Positions 22,625 through 32,331 of a stretch of 64,000 bases of DNA are shown here, in pieces. The DNA lies in contig NC_061797.1 in assembly GCF_021462225.1 (NCBI RefSeq), positions 3,837,001 to 3,901,000 on the forward strand. Reading direction: 5' to 3'. A program made the translations under genes and the position numbers. The notes beneath the pieces are model-generated. The model ran no database searches and was not told the DNA's origin. It saw nothing but the letters and a program-made list of their open reading frames with translations. Each line of letters opens with the position of its first letter. Position 1 is the first letter of the stretch. The DNA is from Girardinichthys multiradiatus (taxonomy: Eukaryota > Chordata > Actinopteri > Cyprinodontiformes > Goodeidae).

Positions 22625-23413
22625 TTATACAAATAAAATTAATCTCAGGCTACGTTGTGATATCACCGGTTTGAAGTGTAGTCTTAAGATGGTCTTACCA
22701 TAGACGAAATTTACAGGAACATTTTGGTCCGATTTAATTTCTATATGGATATTTTCAATATGTCTTCTGGAAACTGGAAGGTAGTGGGCAGGGTTAAACG
22801 TCAGAGTAACCATATCACTGAAGTCGCCTTGTACTTTGACGGTCCGCAGTAAAGGCGCAAAAGTGTCGCCTACTATTTGCGGGCTGACCACATCGCTGTA
22901 ACAGTATAGGTGATAGAAACCAGCCTTTATATCTGCCGGAAAAGGAGCCAGTTTTGGTTCAGATACATGAATCCATTCCCCTGGTTTCACGCCCATCATA
23001 TAAGCCAGAGTGTTGAAGAAGCGTATTTCATACGGACCGCTTGCTTGAAATGCAAATCTCTTTTGAACTTTGCTGAATTTAATGTGGATACCCGAGTTCA
23101 TTTTTTTGAAAAACAGTTCCATCTCTGTCTCGAGTTGAATAGCGCTGTTATAGTAGCCACTTCTGATCCTTTGCGTATTGATCTCCACATCGCCAACCTT
23201 CCTCCATTCAAAGTAGGCATCATAATCCGGTAAATTATGCCATGTATGAGGGTATGAAATCTCTGCTAATGCAACCATCCATTGGCCTTCTAAATCAATA
23301 TGTTGAGCTAAATTTACACGGAAACTCGAACTGGTATTATTTTTAAACACTTCCATGCTAGCATTAGAGGGAAGGGTAATGTAAAAACCGTCATCCTCTG
23401 CCTTGCGTTCCAT
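22625..23413 (-). CDS. Minor capsid protein (penton, single jelly-roll)
   Basis: This open 262-residue protein starts MERKAEDDGFYITLPSN. It contains SSFRVNLAQHIDLEGQWMV followed by ISYPHTWHN, the N-terminal pattern of Polinton penton proteins, and ends in a strand-rich segment (VNFVYGKTILRLHFKPV). In Polinton-type capsids this protein sits at the five-fold vertices, with the major capsid protein forming the faces. It lies between the pVI-like gene and the integrase on the minus strand. No stop or frame change is visible. The assignment rests on family resemblance, since there is no catalytic motif to check. Confidence 0.85.
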   Translation of the reverse strand: MERKAEDDGFYITLPSNASMEVFKNNTSSSFRVNLAQHIDLEGQWMVALAEISYPHTWHNLPDYDAYFEWRKVGDVEINTQRIRSGYYNSAIQLETEMELFFKKMNSGIHIKFSKVQKRFAFQASGPYEIRFFNTLAYMMGVKPGEWIHVSEPKLAPFPADIKAGFYHLYCYSDVVSPQIVGDTFAPLLRTVKVQGDFSDMVTLTFNPAHYLPVSRRHIENIHIEIKSDQNVPVNFVYGKTILRLHFKPVISQRSLRLILFV

Positions 23414-23517
23414 GATGCTGTATGAATCATTAGGTTTTAGTACACACCTATTTTATACGTTTCGTAGTTCATCAAACTTGATCCAACTGTTGAATTTCTC
23501 AGGCCAGTTTTTCCAGC

Positions 23518-24438
23518 TTACAAAAACTGTTTGACACCCTTGACGGTGCGTTGATTTAATATTTTCTCCACTTGATACATCTTGTCCTTAAATATTTTTA
23601 CTTTTTGAAGTTCCTCAGCGTAAAAAGAACCCTCAATAGGTTCTCCATCCAAATCTTTGAGTTTGTATACAGGAGGAGATCGGGGTATCCGCTCATACAC
23701 TGTAAACACTTCATCTGTAAAACTCTGTTTGTATTTTTTGTCAAACACTCCACGTACCTTGGATATTCTGACAAGATCCCCCTGTTTAAACATTATCACT
23801 GAGGCCCTGCAATATCTGTTGGAGGTAACATCGTACAGATTCTGAAACACTTGAAAGGCATTTTCTGAGGTCACTTCCATTGGGTTCATCTTAATGCTGG
23901 TGTGGTAGCTGTGGTTGTAGCTTCTAGTTAAATTTTGCAGGACGTCAATGTACCACCGGGTGTTGTTAGCAGTAAAATATCTCCACATCCTTGTTTTTAA
24001 CGTACGGTTAAACCTCTCAACCACAAGTTTTTTTGGGACCTGACTTTCTTTAAAAACTGATTCAAAAGCCTTTAGCACCTCTGCAGCAGTTTTCCTCTTC
24101 AAAACACGTACATACGCCCTCTTTGAAAAGATGTCAATGACTGTTAATAAATAATTGTAACCGTCATTTTCCTTGGCCAGAGCTTGCATGTCACAGAGAT
24201 CGGCTTGGAACTGTCTCAATGGTCTGGTGACAAAAACTCTGTTTCTAGGGAAATTTATTCTTGCAGGTTTATGTAGAGTATAGGTATCTTCTCCCGATAA
24301 AAAATCTTTAACTTTTTCAACCGCTACCTTCTTCCCCGTTTCATCTTGTATAACCCTCCTCAACCTTTCTAAACCCCCTAAACTTCCAGGATTTGATGGG
24401 TTGTAATATACATTTTTCATGATCCTTCTTTCAGACAT
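23518..24438 (-). pseudogene. Retroviral-type integrase with internal in-frame deletion
   Basis: The 306-residue frame is open. It has the N-terminal domain, the core with the first catalytic Asp (QADLCDM, Asp80), and the final Glu (VVERFNRTLK, Glu141). A C-terminal SH3-like part (FTVYERIP, VYKLKDLDGEPIEGSFY) follows. Only 60 residues separate Asp80 and Glu141, whereas DDE integrases need the middle Asp between them with 35 residues to the Glu. The sequence passes straight from PKKL to VVERF, so the segment with the middle Asp is missing without a frame change. The enzyme should be catalytically dead. A TATA-like TATAAAA lies on the minus strand near 24530, about 90 bp upstream. Confidence 0.85.
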
Positions 24439-24686
24439 CCCAGTTTTATGCTCACTCTGATGACTACTTGTTAAATAATGAATAAAACAAACACCTGAGG
24501 GTATATTTATACTTCTTTTTTTATTTTATACCCGTATTTGATAGAGAAACAGAAAAAAAAAAAAAAACACATTCAGATAATAAAGATCAATTCAAACATT
24601 GCAATCTTTAAAAAAAAAAAAAAAACTGTTATATATGTATACCAGTAGAAAGCTGAGAGAGAATACAGAAAAGACAAAACAAGTCA

Positions 24687-25526
24687 TCAATCATCTGAGA
24701 TCGGATCGTAGCACTCTGAGACAGAGTTAAGCTGCTTGAGACAATCATTACCGCTCAACTTATCGTACATATCAGTGATTGCACTATGGAAGCCTTGTAC
24801 CGATTTCAGTTCATATAAAACCGTCTCAGCAATCGTTTTCACTCTGAAGTCATCTGCTTGTATGCGTCGAAGTGTCAGAAGTTTCCGAATAGCAGGAAGG
24901 AGCTTGGGGTTTACGAGTCGTCGCACGATGCGTTGAAAGTTGACTTGGTAATACTCCTCCTCCAATATCTCCAGGCACTGATGCTGTCGTTGGCTCGGGT
25001 GGTTCGTAATGCACCCATAACAGGTTTCTTTGACATAGTTCAAACAGGTTATGTTGAATAAATGAAGTATTGCTGTTTTCACCGTATTGATGAGAGCGCT
25101 TGAGATCCAGCCGTCAATTTCATCACCCTGATTACTCTCCTCCTCCTCTGGTGAAGGCTGAGGGGCAGGTATTGGGTCTGGAGTTGGTGGGGAGGGTGAG
25201 TAGCTGATGGTTGCCTTGTCCTCCACGATCACCCTCTTGTCTTCAGGTTGGATATCTGTGTGTACAGACTCAGCCACGCATAGTGGTGAATAGAGGCCGG
25301 GTGAAGGCGGATGATACGATCTGAGGTTGTATCCTGTCGGTGTCCCTGAACTGAATAGGGACTCAAAGAGCTGCGACGATGAGGCGGTTGGTGAGTAGAG
25401 GTCTGGAGAAGGTGGATGATATGGCCCGGTGTTGAAGCTTTTATCATCATGATCAGGAGAGAAGACGGTCTCTTCTTGCTGGCTGTAGAGGTCCCAGTAT
25501 GGTGTTTTCCCGTACGCTCCATACAT
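24687..25526 (-). CDS. Unrecognised Polinton accessory protein with Cys/His cluster (279 aa)
   Basis: The frame is open from a Met at 25622, but the Met at 25526 (MYGAYGKTPYWDL) is chosen because a TATA-like run lies near 25592 on this strand, between the two. Numbering from 25622, the N-terminal half is proline- and serine-rich with a repeated module YHPPSPxLYSP (residues 69-78 and 103-112), then an acidic stretch (EEEESNQGDE). The C-terminal half is helical and carries Cys193, Cys201, Cys204, His208, His214 and Cys216 (CYGC, HPSQRQHQC), which could bind zinc. I do not recognise a named family. It sits between the integrase and the last minus-strand gene. Confidence 0.65.
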   Translation of the reverse strand: MYGAYGKTPYWDLYSQQEETVFSPDHDDKSFNTGPYHPPSPDLYSPTASSSQLFESLFSSGTPTGYNLRSYHPPSPGLYSPLCVAESVHTDIQPEDKRVIVEDKATISYSPSPPTPDPIPAPQPSPEEEESNQGDEIDGWISSALINTVKTAILHLFNITCLNYVKETCYGCITNHPSQRQHQCLEILEEEYYQVNFQRIVRRLVNPKLLPAIRKLLTLRRIQADDFRVKTIAETVLYELKSVQGFHSAITDMYDKLSGNDCLKQLNSVSECYDPISDD

Positions 25527-25611
25527 TCTCAAGGTCTGCCGCCCGCCGTTATGAAGAAGAAGAGTCTGTGAGCTCGCAGTTAGACCCTGATATATAGCGC
25601 AGGAAGGTGGG

Positions 25612-25674
25612 AGGGTCCTCAAGAAGGGGAGTGGGTCCTCAAAAGAGGGTGGGTCCTCAAAAGAGGGTGGGCTT
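25612..25674. repeat. Short direct repeats between the two accessory genes
   Basis: Three near-copies of a 19-bp word, GTGGGTCCTCAAAAGAGGG, follow one another here. They overlap the stop of the 25657-26580 gene and lie upstream of the TATA-like run for the next gene. They may be promoter elements or simple slippage. Confidence 0.6.
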
Positions 25675-26580
25675 TAGATCCACAACAGGGAACGTCAGGA
25701 TTCTTTTCACTGACATAACATCAATCCAGCAGCGTGAGTTTTCGAAAAGGTTGGAAAGACGCTGTCCAATTTCATTCATCTTCTCAACCCAAGCATCATA
25801 CGGTAGAGCCAGCACAGTCTTGAATACACCGCAGTTCTGATTGAATGCCTCCAACACAAACAGATCTGAGGGGGTCGTCTGGTTATTCTTGCGTTTGCTT
25901 GCCTGAAAAGACCAGCGGCCATTTGCTGTGGTTTTTGACCCCCACACTGCACTAAAGAGAGGTTCTCTCGCAGCTATTTCAACATCGGAAGGACACATTC
26001 TCATCCTTTTTGCTGGTCGAGGAGAGCTTTCATCTTCATCCTCCCTTTCGTACACTGAGACTGATTCAGGGTTATCATTAAGGTGTGGGATTGCCAGCCG
26101 TAACACAGCCCAGTCGTTGTGGGTGAGAGTACACAGAGCCAATGATCCATTAAATACCTCGTCTTGATCCAATTGATACAGGCAGAGCTCTCCTATTTCG
26201 TACATGAAAATATACCCCCAGCTACCGCTCAGTCCATATGGTTCCAAAGACCACTCTTCCTGCAGAGTGTCGAACGGAGCCCTTTGTACCTTGCATAGGT
26301 AATATGTTGATTTCTTCGGGGCATCCATTTCACGGCGCGTATGCCTGTAGACGGTTACTGGGGTTTCACACAGAAGAGATGTACGTCTTAGCTGACCTGA
26401 GGCCTGTTTTTCATCCATTGTTGTTGGTGAAGTTGAATCATCATCTGCAGAGTATGTTACGATAGGAATTCCGATAGGTATCTCAGACGAGGAAATAGAT
26501 GATGCAGATGGTTGTTCATCATCTTGGCACATCTTGCTTTTCTCCCCGGTTTGATGAAAAACTCTCTTAACTCTAACCAT
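25657..26580 (-). CDS. Unrecognised Polinton accessory protein (307 aa)
   Basis: This open frame starts 144 bp inside the right TIR. The N-terminal third is serine/threonine-rich and acidic (SASSISSSE, YSADDDSTSPTT). The middle is strand-like with many aromatic residues (WSLEPYGLSGSWGYIFMYE), followed by an acidic run and a nuclear-signal-like PRPAKRMRM. The C-terminal third has WSFQASKRK and EKMNEIGQRLSNLF. No enzyme motif is seen and no family is recognised. A TATA-like TTTAAATA occurs on the minus strand near 26641, about 60 bp upstream. As the first minus-strand gene it could be an early or regulatory protein, which is only inference from its position. Confidence 0.6.
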   Translation of the reverse strand: MVRVKRVFHQTGEKSKMCQDDEQPSASSISSSEIPIGIPIVTYSADDDSTSPTTMDEKQASGQLRRTSLLCETPVTVYRHTRREMDAPKKSTYYLCKVQRAPFDTLQEEWSLEPYGLSGSWGYIFMYEIGELCLYQLDQDEVFNGSLALCTLTHNDWAVLRLAIPHLNDNPESVSVYEREDEDESSPRPAKRMRMCPSDVEIAAREPLFSAVWGSKTTANGRWSFQASKRKNNQTTPSDLFVLEAFNQNCGVFKTVLALPYDAWVEKMNEIGQRLSNLFENSRCWIDVMSVKRILTFPVVDLKPTLF

Positions 26581-26723
26581 TGTTCAACAAGCGTTCTTTT
26601 CCAGCGAATGCTGCAGGTAAATTGTTGCATTTTCCGCTAGTATTTAAAACAAACAATGAAGAACGCCCCTCTGTTTTTTAATTTGTTGATTCTAGATTCG
26701 CCCCCTAATGACAAAATCCTATT

Positions 26724-27905
26724 AGCGCGCTTAGTTACGCCCCTTGGCCATACCCCCCCGAGACACCTCAGCAACAGCGCAGACGCGTTAATTCATTAAA
26801 CAGTGGATGTGTATTGTCAGACAATGCTCCAGACTTATAGCCAGGAAAGTGCCATTTTCCTCTTAACTACTTTGTGACTACAGTTGGTGTGAAGACTGTC
26901 TGAGACAATGCACACCTGTGGATGTTTAGAGGTCTGCCCATCTATTCATTAAACAGTGGATGTGTATTGTCAGACAATGCTCCAGACTTATAGCCAGGAA
27001 TTGCTATTTTCCTCTTGATTACTTTTGACTACAGTTGGTGTGAAGACTGTCTGAGACAATACACAAGTTGTCTGCTTTAATTCAATAAACAGTGACATGT
27101 CTGAGGATTTTATAACCTTTATTTTTTATTTTTTCAGTTTGTTGTTACGTTTTACATAGACATACTGGTTACAACCTCTGGCTCCCACGTGGAATGAGGA
27201 GAAAACTGTTTTCTCTAAATCATCAATAACTATTGCTCTAAGATGAAAAAAAAGAAAAGCTTAAGGTAAGTAAAATTATCATCCATTTTACCAAATGGAG
27301 TCTCTCATGATTCCAAACAAAGTCTTTTAGCTGTAGAATCCATTTCTAATTTGGAAACAGGATGCTGAGCACTCATAACAATTTTTTTCAGTTCATTGGT
27401 TTCTCTGTTTTAGATCATCTCTACAACAGAAGCCAATTCATCCTTATTTTCTAAATAGCATCTAAATAACCCCCTGTGTTAAAACAAAATGAATTTACAA
27501 TCTGTCAGGTTCTCTCTTCTTATCAGAATTTCGTGTGATGTGCCTGCATTAAATTGAGTGACCTTTTAAAGTGGAGAAACTACATGTTTTGTTTTTAGAT
27601 GTAAAAAACATCTAAAAACATACAATTAGAAAGAGTCGCTTCCTTGTAATGACAACTTCCGGTTAATGACAACATCCGATTAATGATGATATCCGGCTAA
27701 TGACAACATCCGATTAATGATGATATCCGGCTAATGACAACATCCAATTAATGATGATATCCTGTTATGTCACAGGAAGGCCCAGCCACCGGAAGTCCCG
27801 CCCTAGGACGTCCCCAGCCACCGGAAAATTTTGACAGGTGGGCGTCCCGCCCACCTGTCAAAATTTTCACACCTCGTTTGATTGAAGGATGTCCTTAATG
27901 TCTCT
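26724..27905 (-). repeat. Right terminal inverted repeat of the Polinton
   Basis: It is the complement of the left TIR, starting at AGCGCGCT (26724-26731). It has about two 153-bp units (26789-27066) against about twenty on the left. Towards the outer end it has three 34-bp repeats built on CTAATGACAACATCC and ATTAATGATGATATCC (27660-27765), where the left end has roughly one. It also has a perfect hairpin at 27824-27868 that the left end lacks. Confidence 0.93.
27824..27868. repeat. 21-bp-arm hairpin near the right end of the Polinton
   Basis: The arm GAAAATTTTGACAGGTGGGCG is followed after three bases by its exact complement. The left TIR has only one arm in the matching place, so the right end carries an inverted duplication of the outer TIR sequence. 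Confidence 0.85.
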
Positions 27906-27911
27906 CACAGG
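27906..27911. repeat. Polinton target-site duplication, right copy (CACAGG)
   Basis: It is an exact copy of 9995-10000 directly after the element's last base, and it fixes the right boundary. Confidence 0.92.
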
Positions 27912-28836
27912 TATGAGTGATTTCACTTTTTCTACATAATCACACATGTCGTCTGAGCTTCTGGTTTGAATTTCAGAGTTTTTAAAGTGGGGTCCAAATA
28001 AAAAAACCAGGGTGGTATTTTTTTTTATTATTGATAACTAATATACTGCAATAATATAATTGACTTAAAGGTGTTTAGCAATAAAAATCTTGCAGATCTA
28101 TGTATCATTTAACAGATTGCTAAAAAACACATGAGTTTCTTGTCTTCCATAACGTACACTTAGGGACCATCCAGTGCATTCTACATATTCTTTATGGTTT
28201 ATTTCATGTATTAGATATGAGTTTTTAGACCCTAATTTCTCCATTGTGAGATCAATAACGTCAATCTTATCTTACTGATAACCACATTGTGCACCTTACA
28301 GTCAGCATCGGATGTATTCTCATAGGACTGTGTCGTATTTGGACCCATACTAGCGTTTAACCGCTAGTTTAAAACGTTTGGATGTAACAATGCTTCAACA
28401 AAAAGCCGAGAATGTGAGCCGTAATTGCAAACCACGCATCAATGAACATCTTCCTTTGACACTGCGAGAAACAAAACGGTCATTTTTTTAAATAACCTGC
28501 CAAGCAATATAACATTATCATGGTGTTCATGGTGAAGAAACATGTTAATATTACAAATATTTTTAGAAGTTTCCTCATTGGTCATATTTCAGTCCGTTTT
28601 CTCAACAATATACAGGTGTTTAGAGCGATGTGCGTTCCCGCAACGGGGTGCACTTTTTGGCATAACAGGTGCCGCTGGCTGCAACCGCTATTCCCTTTAT
28701 TAATGCCCACACAGTGGATTATAGGACAGCTCCGCTTCCCTCAACTCGTCGCCCAGGAAACCTTTTCCTCAGCACGGTTCGCGTAAGATGTAATATTTGG
28801 GCAGAGAAAATTTGTTATGGATGAAATAATCTGAAT
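27912..28836. other. Non-coding stretch between the Polinton and ERV copy B
   Basis: No gene is recognised. The part at 28570-28685 is similar to 8047-8150 on the opposite strand (shared words include CATCGCTCTAAACACCTG on one strand). No open frame here looks coding. Confidence 0.6.
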
Positions 28837-28840
28837 GTTT

Positions 28841-29015
28841 TGTGATGGAAATTCTTGCAGTAAGCATTCTAAAGTGCTCTGCTTAACTGACTAACCTCAG
28901 TGACAGAGTCATTCAAATGCTGAATGCCTTTGAATAAAACTTATAAAGACAAAGTCCGGATTTTCTCTTGTTATGAGTCAACTTCTACCCACTTTGATAA
29001 GAAAATTCCACAACA
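28841..29015 (+). repeat. 5' LTR of ERV copy B, with 245-bp internal deletion
   Basis: Compared with the 3' LTR (420 bp) this one passes directly from CTAAAGTG to CTCTGCTTAAC, leaving out 245 bp of U3. The missing part includes the TATA box (TATAAATACTG) seen in the 3' LTR. AATAAA near 28935 remains. Confidence 0.85.
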
Positions 29016-29018
29016 ATT

Positions 29019-29036
29019 TTAGCGTCACGAACAGGA
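29019..29036 (+). other. Primer-binding-site-like sequence
   Basis: Just after the LTR end the sequence reads TTAGCGTCACGAACAGGA, with the CACGAACAGG core typical of retroviral tRNA primer sites. The first bases differ from the expected TGG. The tRNA type is not assigned. Confidence 0.45.
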
Positions 29037-32000
29037 TTTAACGTGCCAGAGGAGACCACAGGAGGGGACACGGACGCCTGGCCAGCCTGAGAGTTGTTCT
29101 CAGTCCACTTCCATATTACGGGAGGGGAGTCCGGGTGCCCGCCTGCGGCTTCTGGCCGATTGGATCCGAACTATTTGTCTTCAAATATATCTGGGTGAGA
29201 AGTTGCTCTGTATGATATAATGTATATTATTATTTTTATTACACATTAACCATCATCTCCTAACTAATTAATTAGGTTCCAGAGTTGCGAGAGGGAGGAC
29301 ATCAGCTGAGGGCCAGGTCACCATGTTAGGGAAAACAGGGAGGTTCTCATTGGTAACAATGGGATAAAGCAGAACACAGGGTTTTGCGGGTGGTTTTTTG
29401 CAATTTTCTACACCTCATAAAGGAGAAAAGCCAGACGGCAGACGTGCCGCTGAATGGGTAAAAAAAAATGGTTCCGGAACCTTGAGGCATCAGGGGTGTC
29501 TCCTTCTTCATACTCTGATTTATAAAATAATGAAAGGAAAAAGTGGGGATGATTGTGTTAAATGTGCTTTAATTTGGAAGATAAGTTTGGTTTTTTACAG
29601 TGTGGAAGTTTGAGTGTAAATAAGTAAAAAAAAAGAAGTTAAAACTTTCCTGAAGGAAGTTTCATTTGTCTTAAATATTGTGATTGGTCGGAAAAGAAGG
29701 TAAAAAGTGAAAATGGACATTAAAGAGTGGAAAAGAAAGTTGTTTTAGAAAGGAGTATAGTTCATGTTGTGGAAGGAAGTGACAGGCAGGTGGACAACTG
29801 ACTGACTGACTGATAATATTTCTTTGTGCAAAATCTGAACCTATACTAAACTTTTTCTTCTGCCTCTCTCACACACAAATACACACATATATGGGATTTG
29901 AGTTCAACATCTGCGTTTTTGAGTCTGGATTTTAGAAACCTGCCCTTCTCCATGGCTACTCCGCCAGAGACGCTTCTCCAGCACGGCCTGAAAGAGAGAG
30001 ATCTGCCTTCCTGTCTGCCTGCTTGTTGCAAATCGGAGTGTGAGTTTCCACCAAAAACGAAACTCAGAAGAAGTCTGGCCCCACTGAGATGGACAACGAT
30101 CCATGCTGTTTGCAAGAGCCAGAAGAGCGATACACTGGATTTATATTGAAAGCATCTTATGCGGGCAGAAGAGAAACCGGAGCAAAGTTTCTTCTTTCTC
30201 CCTCCTGAAAGAAGTTAAAATGGACAAAGAATGATTCAATGTCTCACCAACAGACCTGGAAAAGGCCTGGGTTGTTTTTTTTGGACTGATAGAGGACTGT
30301 GTGACAGTCTGACTCTGGAGCGATTAAGAAACTGATGGGGGTAACGTACAAACACACACACATTTGCATAAATCTTTTCCTATTTTCTGCAATGAAGAAC
30401 GCTTATTAACCGCTGCTCATGTGACGCTTGCTTGACGTTGACAGATATAGCGGGTTAAAATATTATTTTAGAGTTAGAAAAGTATCTTTAAAAGGGTGAT
30501 AACTTAACTCATTTGATACTTTCCAGTTAATTCTTTTAGAGAAACAAGTTCTCTTTTGTCGTGGAATATTCAGGGTCAATTATTCTAGTTATTAAAAGTT
30601 ATTAAAAGCAGAGGAAGTTACAACATCTCCAAAACTCAGCAGTAACCAAGTGTTTCTATGTTATTCTCAGGACAGATCTCATGAAGGAGCATTTTTAAAA
30701 CCCAGCGCATGCGTAACACCTGATAAGTTTCTCCTTCAGGTATTATTTTCTGTTGTCAGAGTTTGTATCCCATAAATCTAATGGGTAGAGACCTCATTAA
30801 AGCAGGCTTAGTTCTACTGCAGATGGTCTTCATACAGTCTCCGACACAGTATTTACAATTTGGTGCAGTTTTTGTCCGCAAGTGTTAACTGACGCTTATG
30901 GAAAGTACAAATTCATTGTTTTTCACAGCAGCTTCTGGGATGAGGTTATATTAGGTTTTTCTTCCCTCTTCTGATTCATGCAGCGTGTTGATTTACACTG
31001 TACCTTATATCAGGTCCTGACAAAAACTATGAAAGGCTTGGTTCTGCAGTTTCCTTTTTTCTCCCTTTGGAGAAGGAAAGGAAACCTGATCAGTTCTGTG
31101 TTGCATAGGAGTCTTAAAACACTTGTTGTTTTCTGAGATATGACCAGCTAAAACTTTTAAAACTTTTGAGAGTAATTGGTTTTGTTAAACACATTTCCCT
31201 TGGTAAAACAAACCTTTAAAATGAGAATGAAAAATTGGATTATTTAGAAAGATTCTGATTGGACAGTGGTACCACACAAAAAAAAATTAAACTAATCTCA
31301 TGTTTCCTAAAAGACTCTGCATGAAAAGGCCTTCAGAACCGTGGAGTTATTTTCCACCACAGTACCAAGTTTTTTAAGCATGCTTTTTCTTTATTTTAAA
31401 ACAGATCTGGTTTTTGTTTTGTTTTTGGCTTTTTAGCATAATGTTTGTCTGAAGCTTCTTATGAACTGGGTTAGGAGCAAATATGATCTGAGGTAAATTA
31501 GGAGCTGTGAACTCATAATTTTAAATCTGATTATTGTCCAAGCAGGAATAATATATTTAGCCAATCCTTTAATCTCTGCAGAAAGTTAACACCATTGTTT
31601 AATGCAGTAGTACTCAACTTGTGGTTCCTGGACTCCTGAAGCCCATGAGCCATAGATTTTGGGTCCATAAAATTATAATATTTAATTAAAGGTAGACCGA
31701 TTACCTATTAAAATAGATCTAAGCCAATGATGAGTTCCAGTCATTTTGGTGGCTTTGAAATGCAATAATACTAAACATTTCTACTCTGGGGAACACAGAT
31801 TGGGGTTGAAGAGTTTAGTTTTGGAACCAAGGTTAGGATTTTTATAACAGAATCAAGACAAGTAAAATCCTTCATTTTAGGAAAAGAAAATAAATAAAGG
31901 CTCTCTTAACAGTAAGAGGATGGTCGACTCAAACTCAAGTCTCCTTGTTTAATTTCTTAGGGTTTAAAGATTAAAGGAATACATATGAGTACAAAGATAC

Positions 32001-32265
32001 ACAAGGTGATTTCAGATTACTAAGAAATAAAATATTGGAACATTTATCAGCATTTGGATTATTAAAGAGGGGTTCTAGTAATTTTTCTAATGTTTCTCCC
32101 CAACTGTCAAAATTTAAATAGGCCAAATTAAAGAAAATGATGGTAGTTCTTTTTGAAACATTATGTGGGGAAAAGTCCAGTTTGGAGTCAAGCTTCTTAT
32201 CTTAATATCTGATTAAGTCAAACACTGCAGTTTTGTTTAGTTTGGGTATACCATAAAAATGTCAA

Positions 32266-32331
32266 TGCTGACTTTTCTAATTTCCCCTCGGGGATCAATA
32301 AAGTATCTTTGAATTTGAATTGAATTGAATT
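32266..32331 (+). mobile_element. 5'-truncated LINE tail inside ERV copy B
   Basis: The segment has a LINE 3'-end signature, CTCGGGGATCAATAAAGTATC, followed by GAATT repeats. ERV copy A lacks it at the matching point (about 3718-3725), so the insertion came after the two copies separated. It is only about 65 bp long, which is typical of severe 5' truncation. Confidence 0.65.

Larger units (their letters stand above)
10001..27905. mobile_element. Polinton/Maverick element, full length but with several broken genes
   Basis: The element begins AGAGACATTAAGG and ends with the complement (CCTTAATGTCTCT). It is flanked by CACAGG on both sides and has long terminal inverted repeats. It carries the diagnostic Polinton set: family B DNA polymerase, FtsK/HerA-type packaging ATPase, adenain-like cysteine protease, major and minor capsid proteins, and a retroviral-type integrase. 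Genes form two convergent blocks meeting near 20500. Homologous elements are known both as transposons and as virus-like genomes (adintoviruses). Several genes are broken while the inverted repeats stay nearly identical, so this copy looks recently inserted but not able to move alone. Confidence 0.95.

Noticed and set aside
13779..26790. A smaller element nested inside the repeats, bounded by the TTAACGCGTCTGCGC ends
   Set aside because: Inverted identity continues outward through the tandem units to 10001 and 27905, where a perfect 6-bp target duplication lies. One element explains everything.
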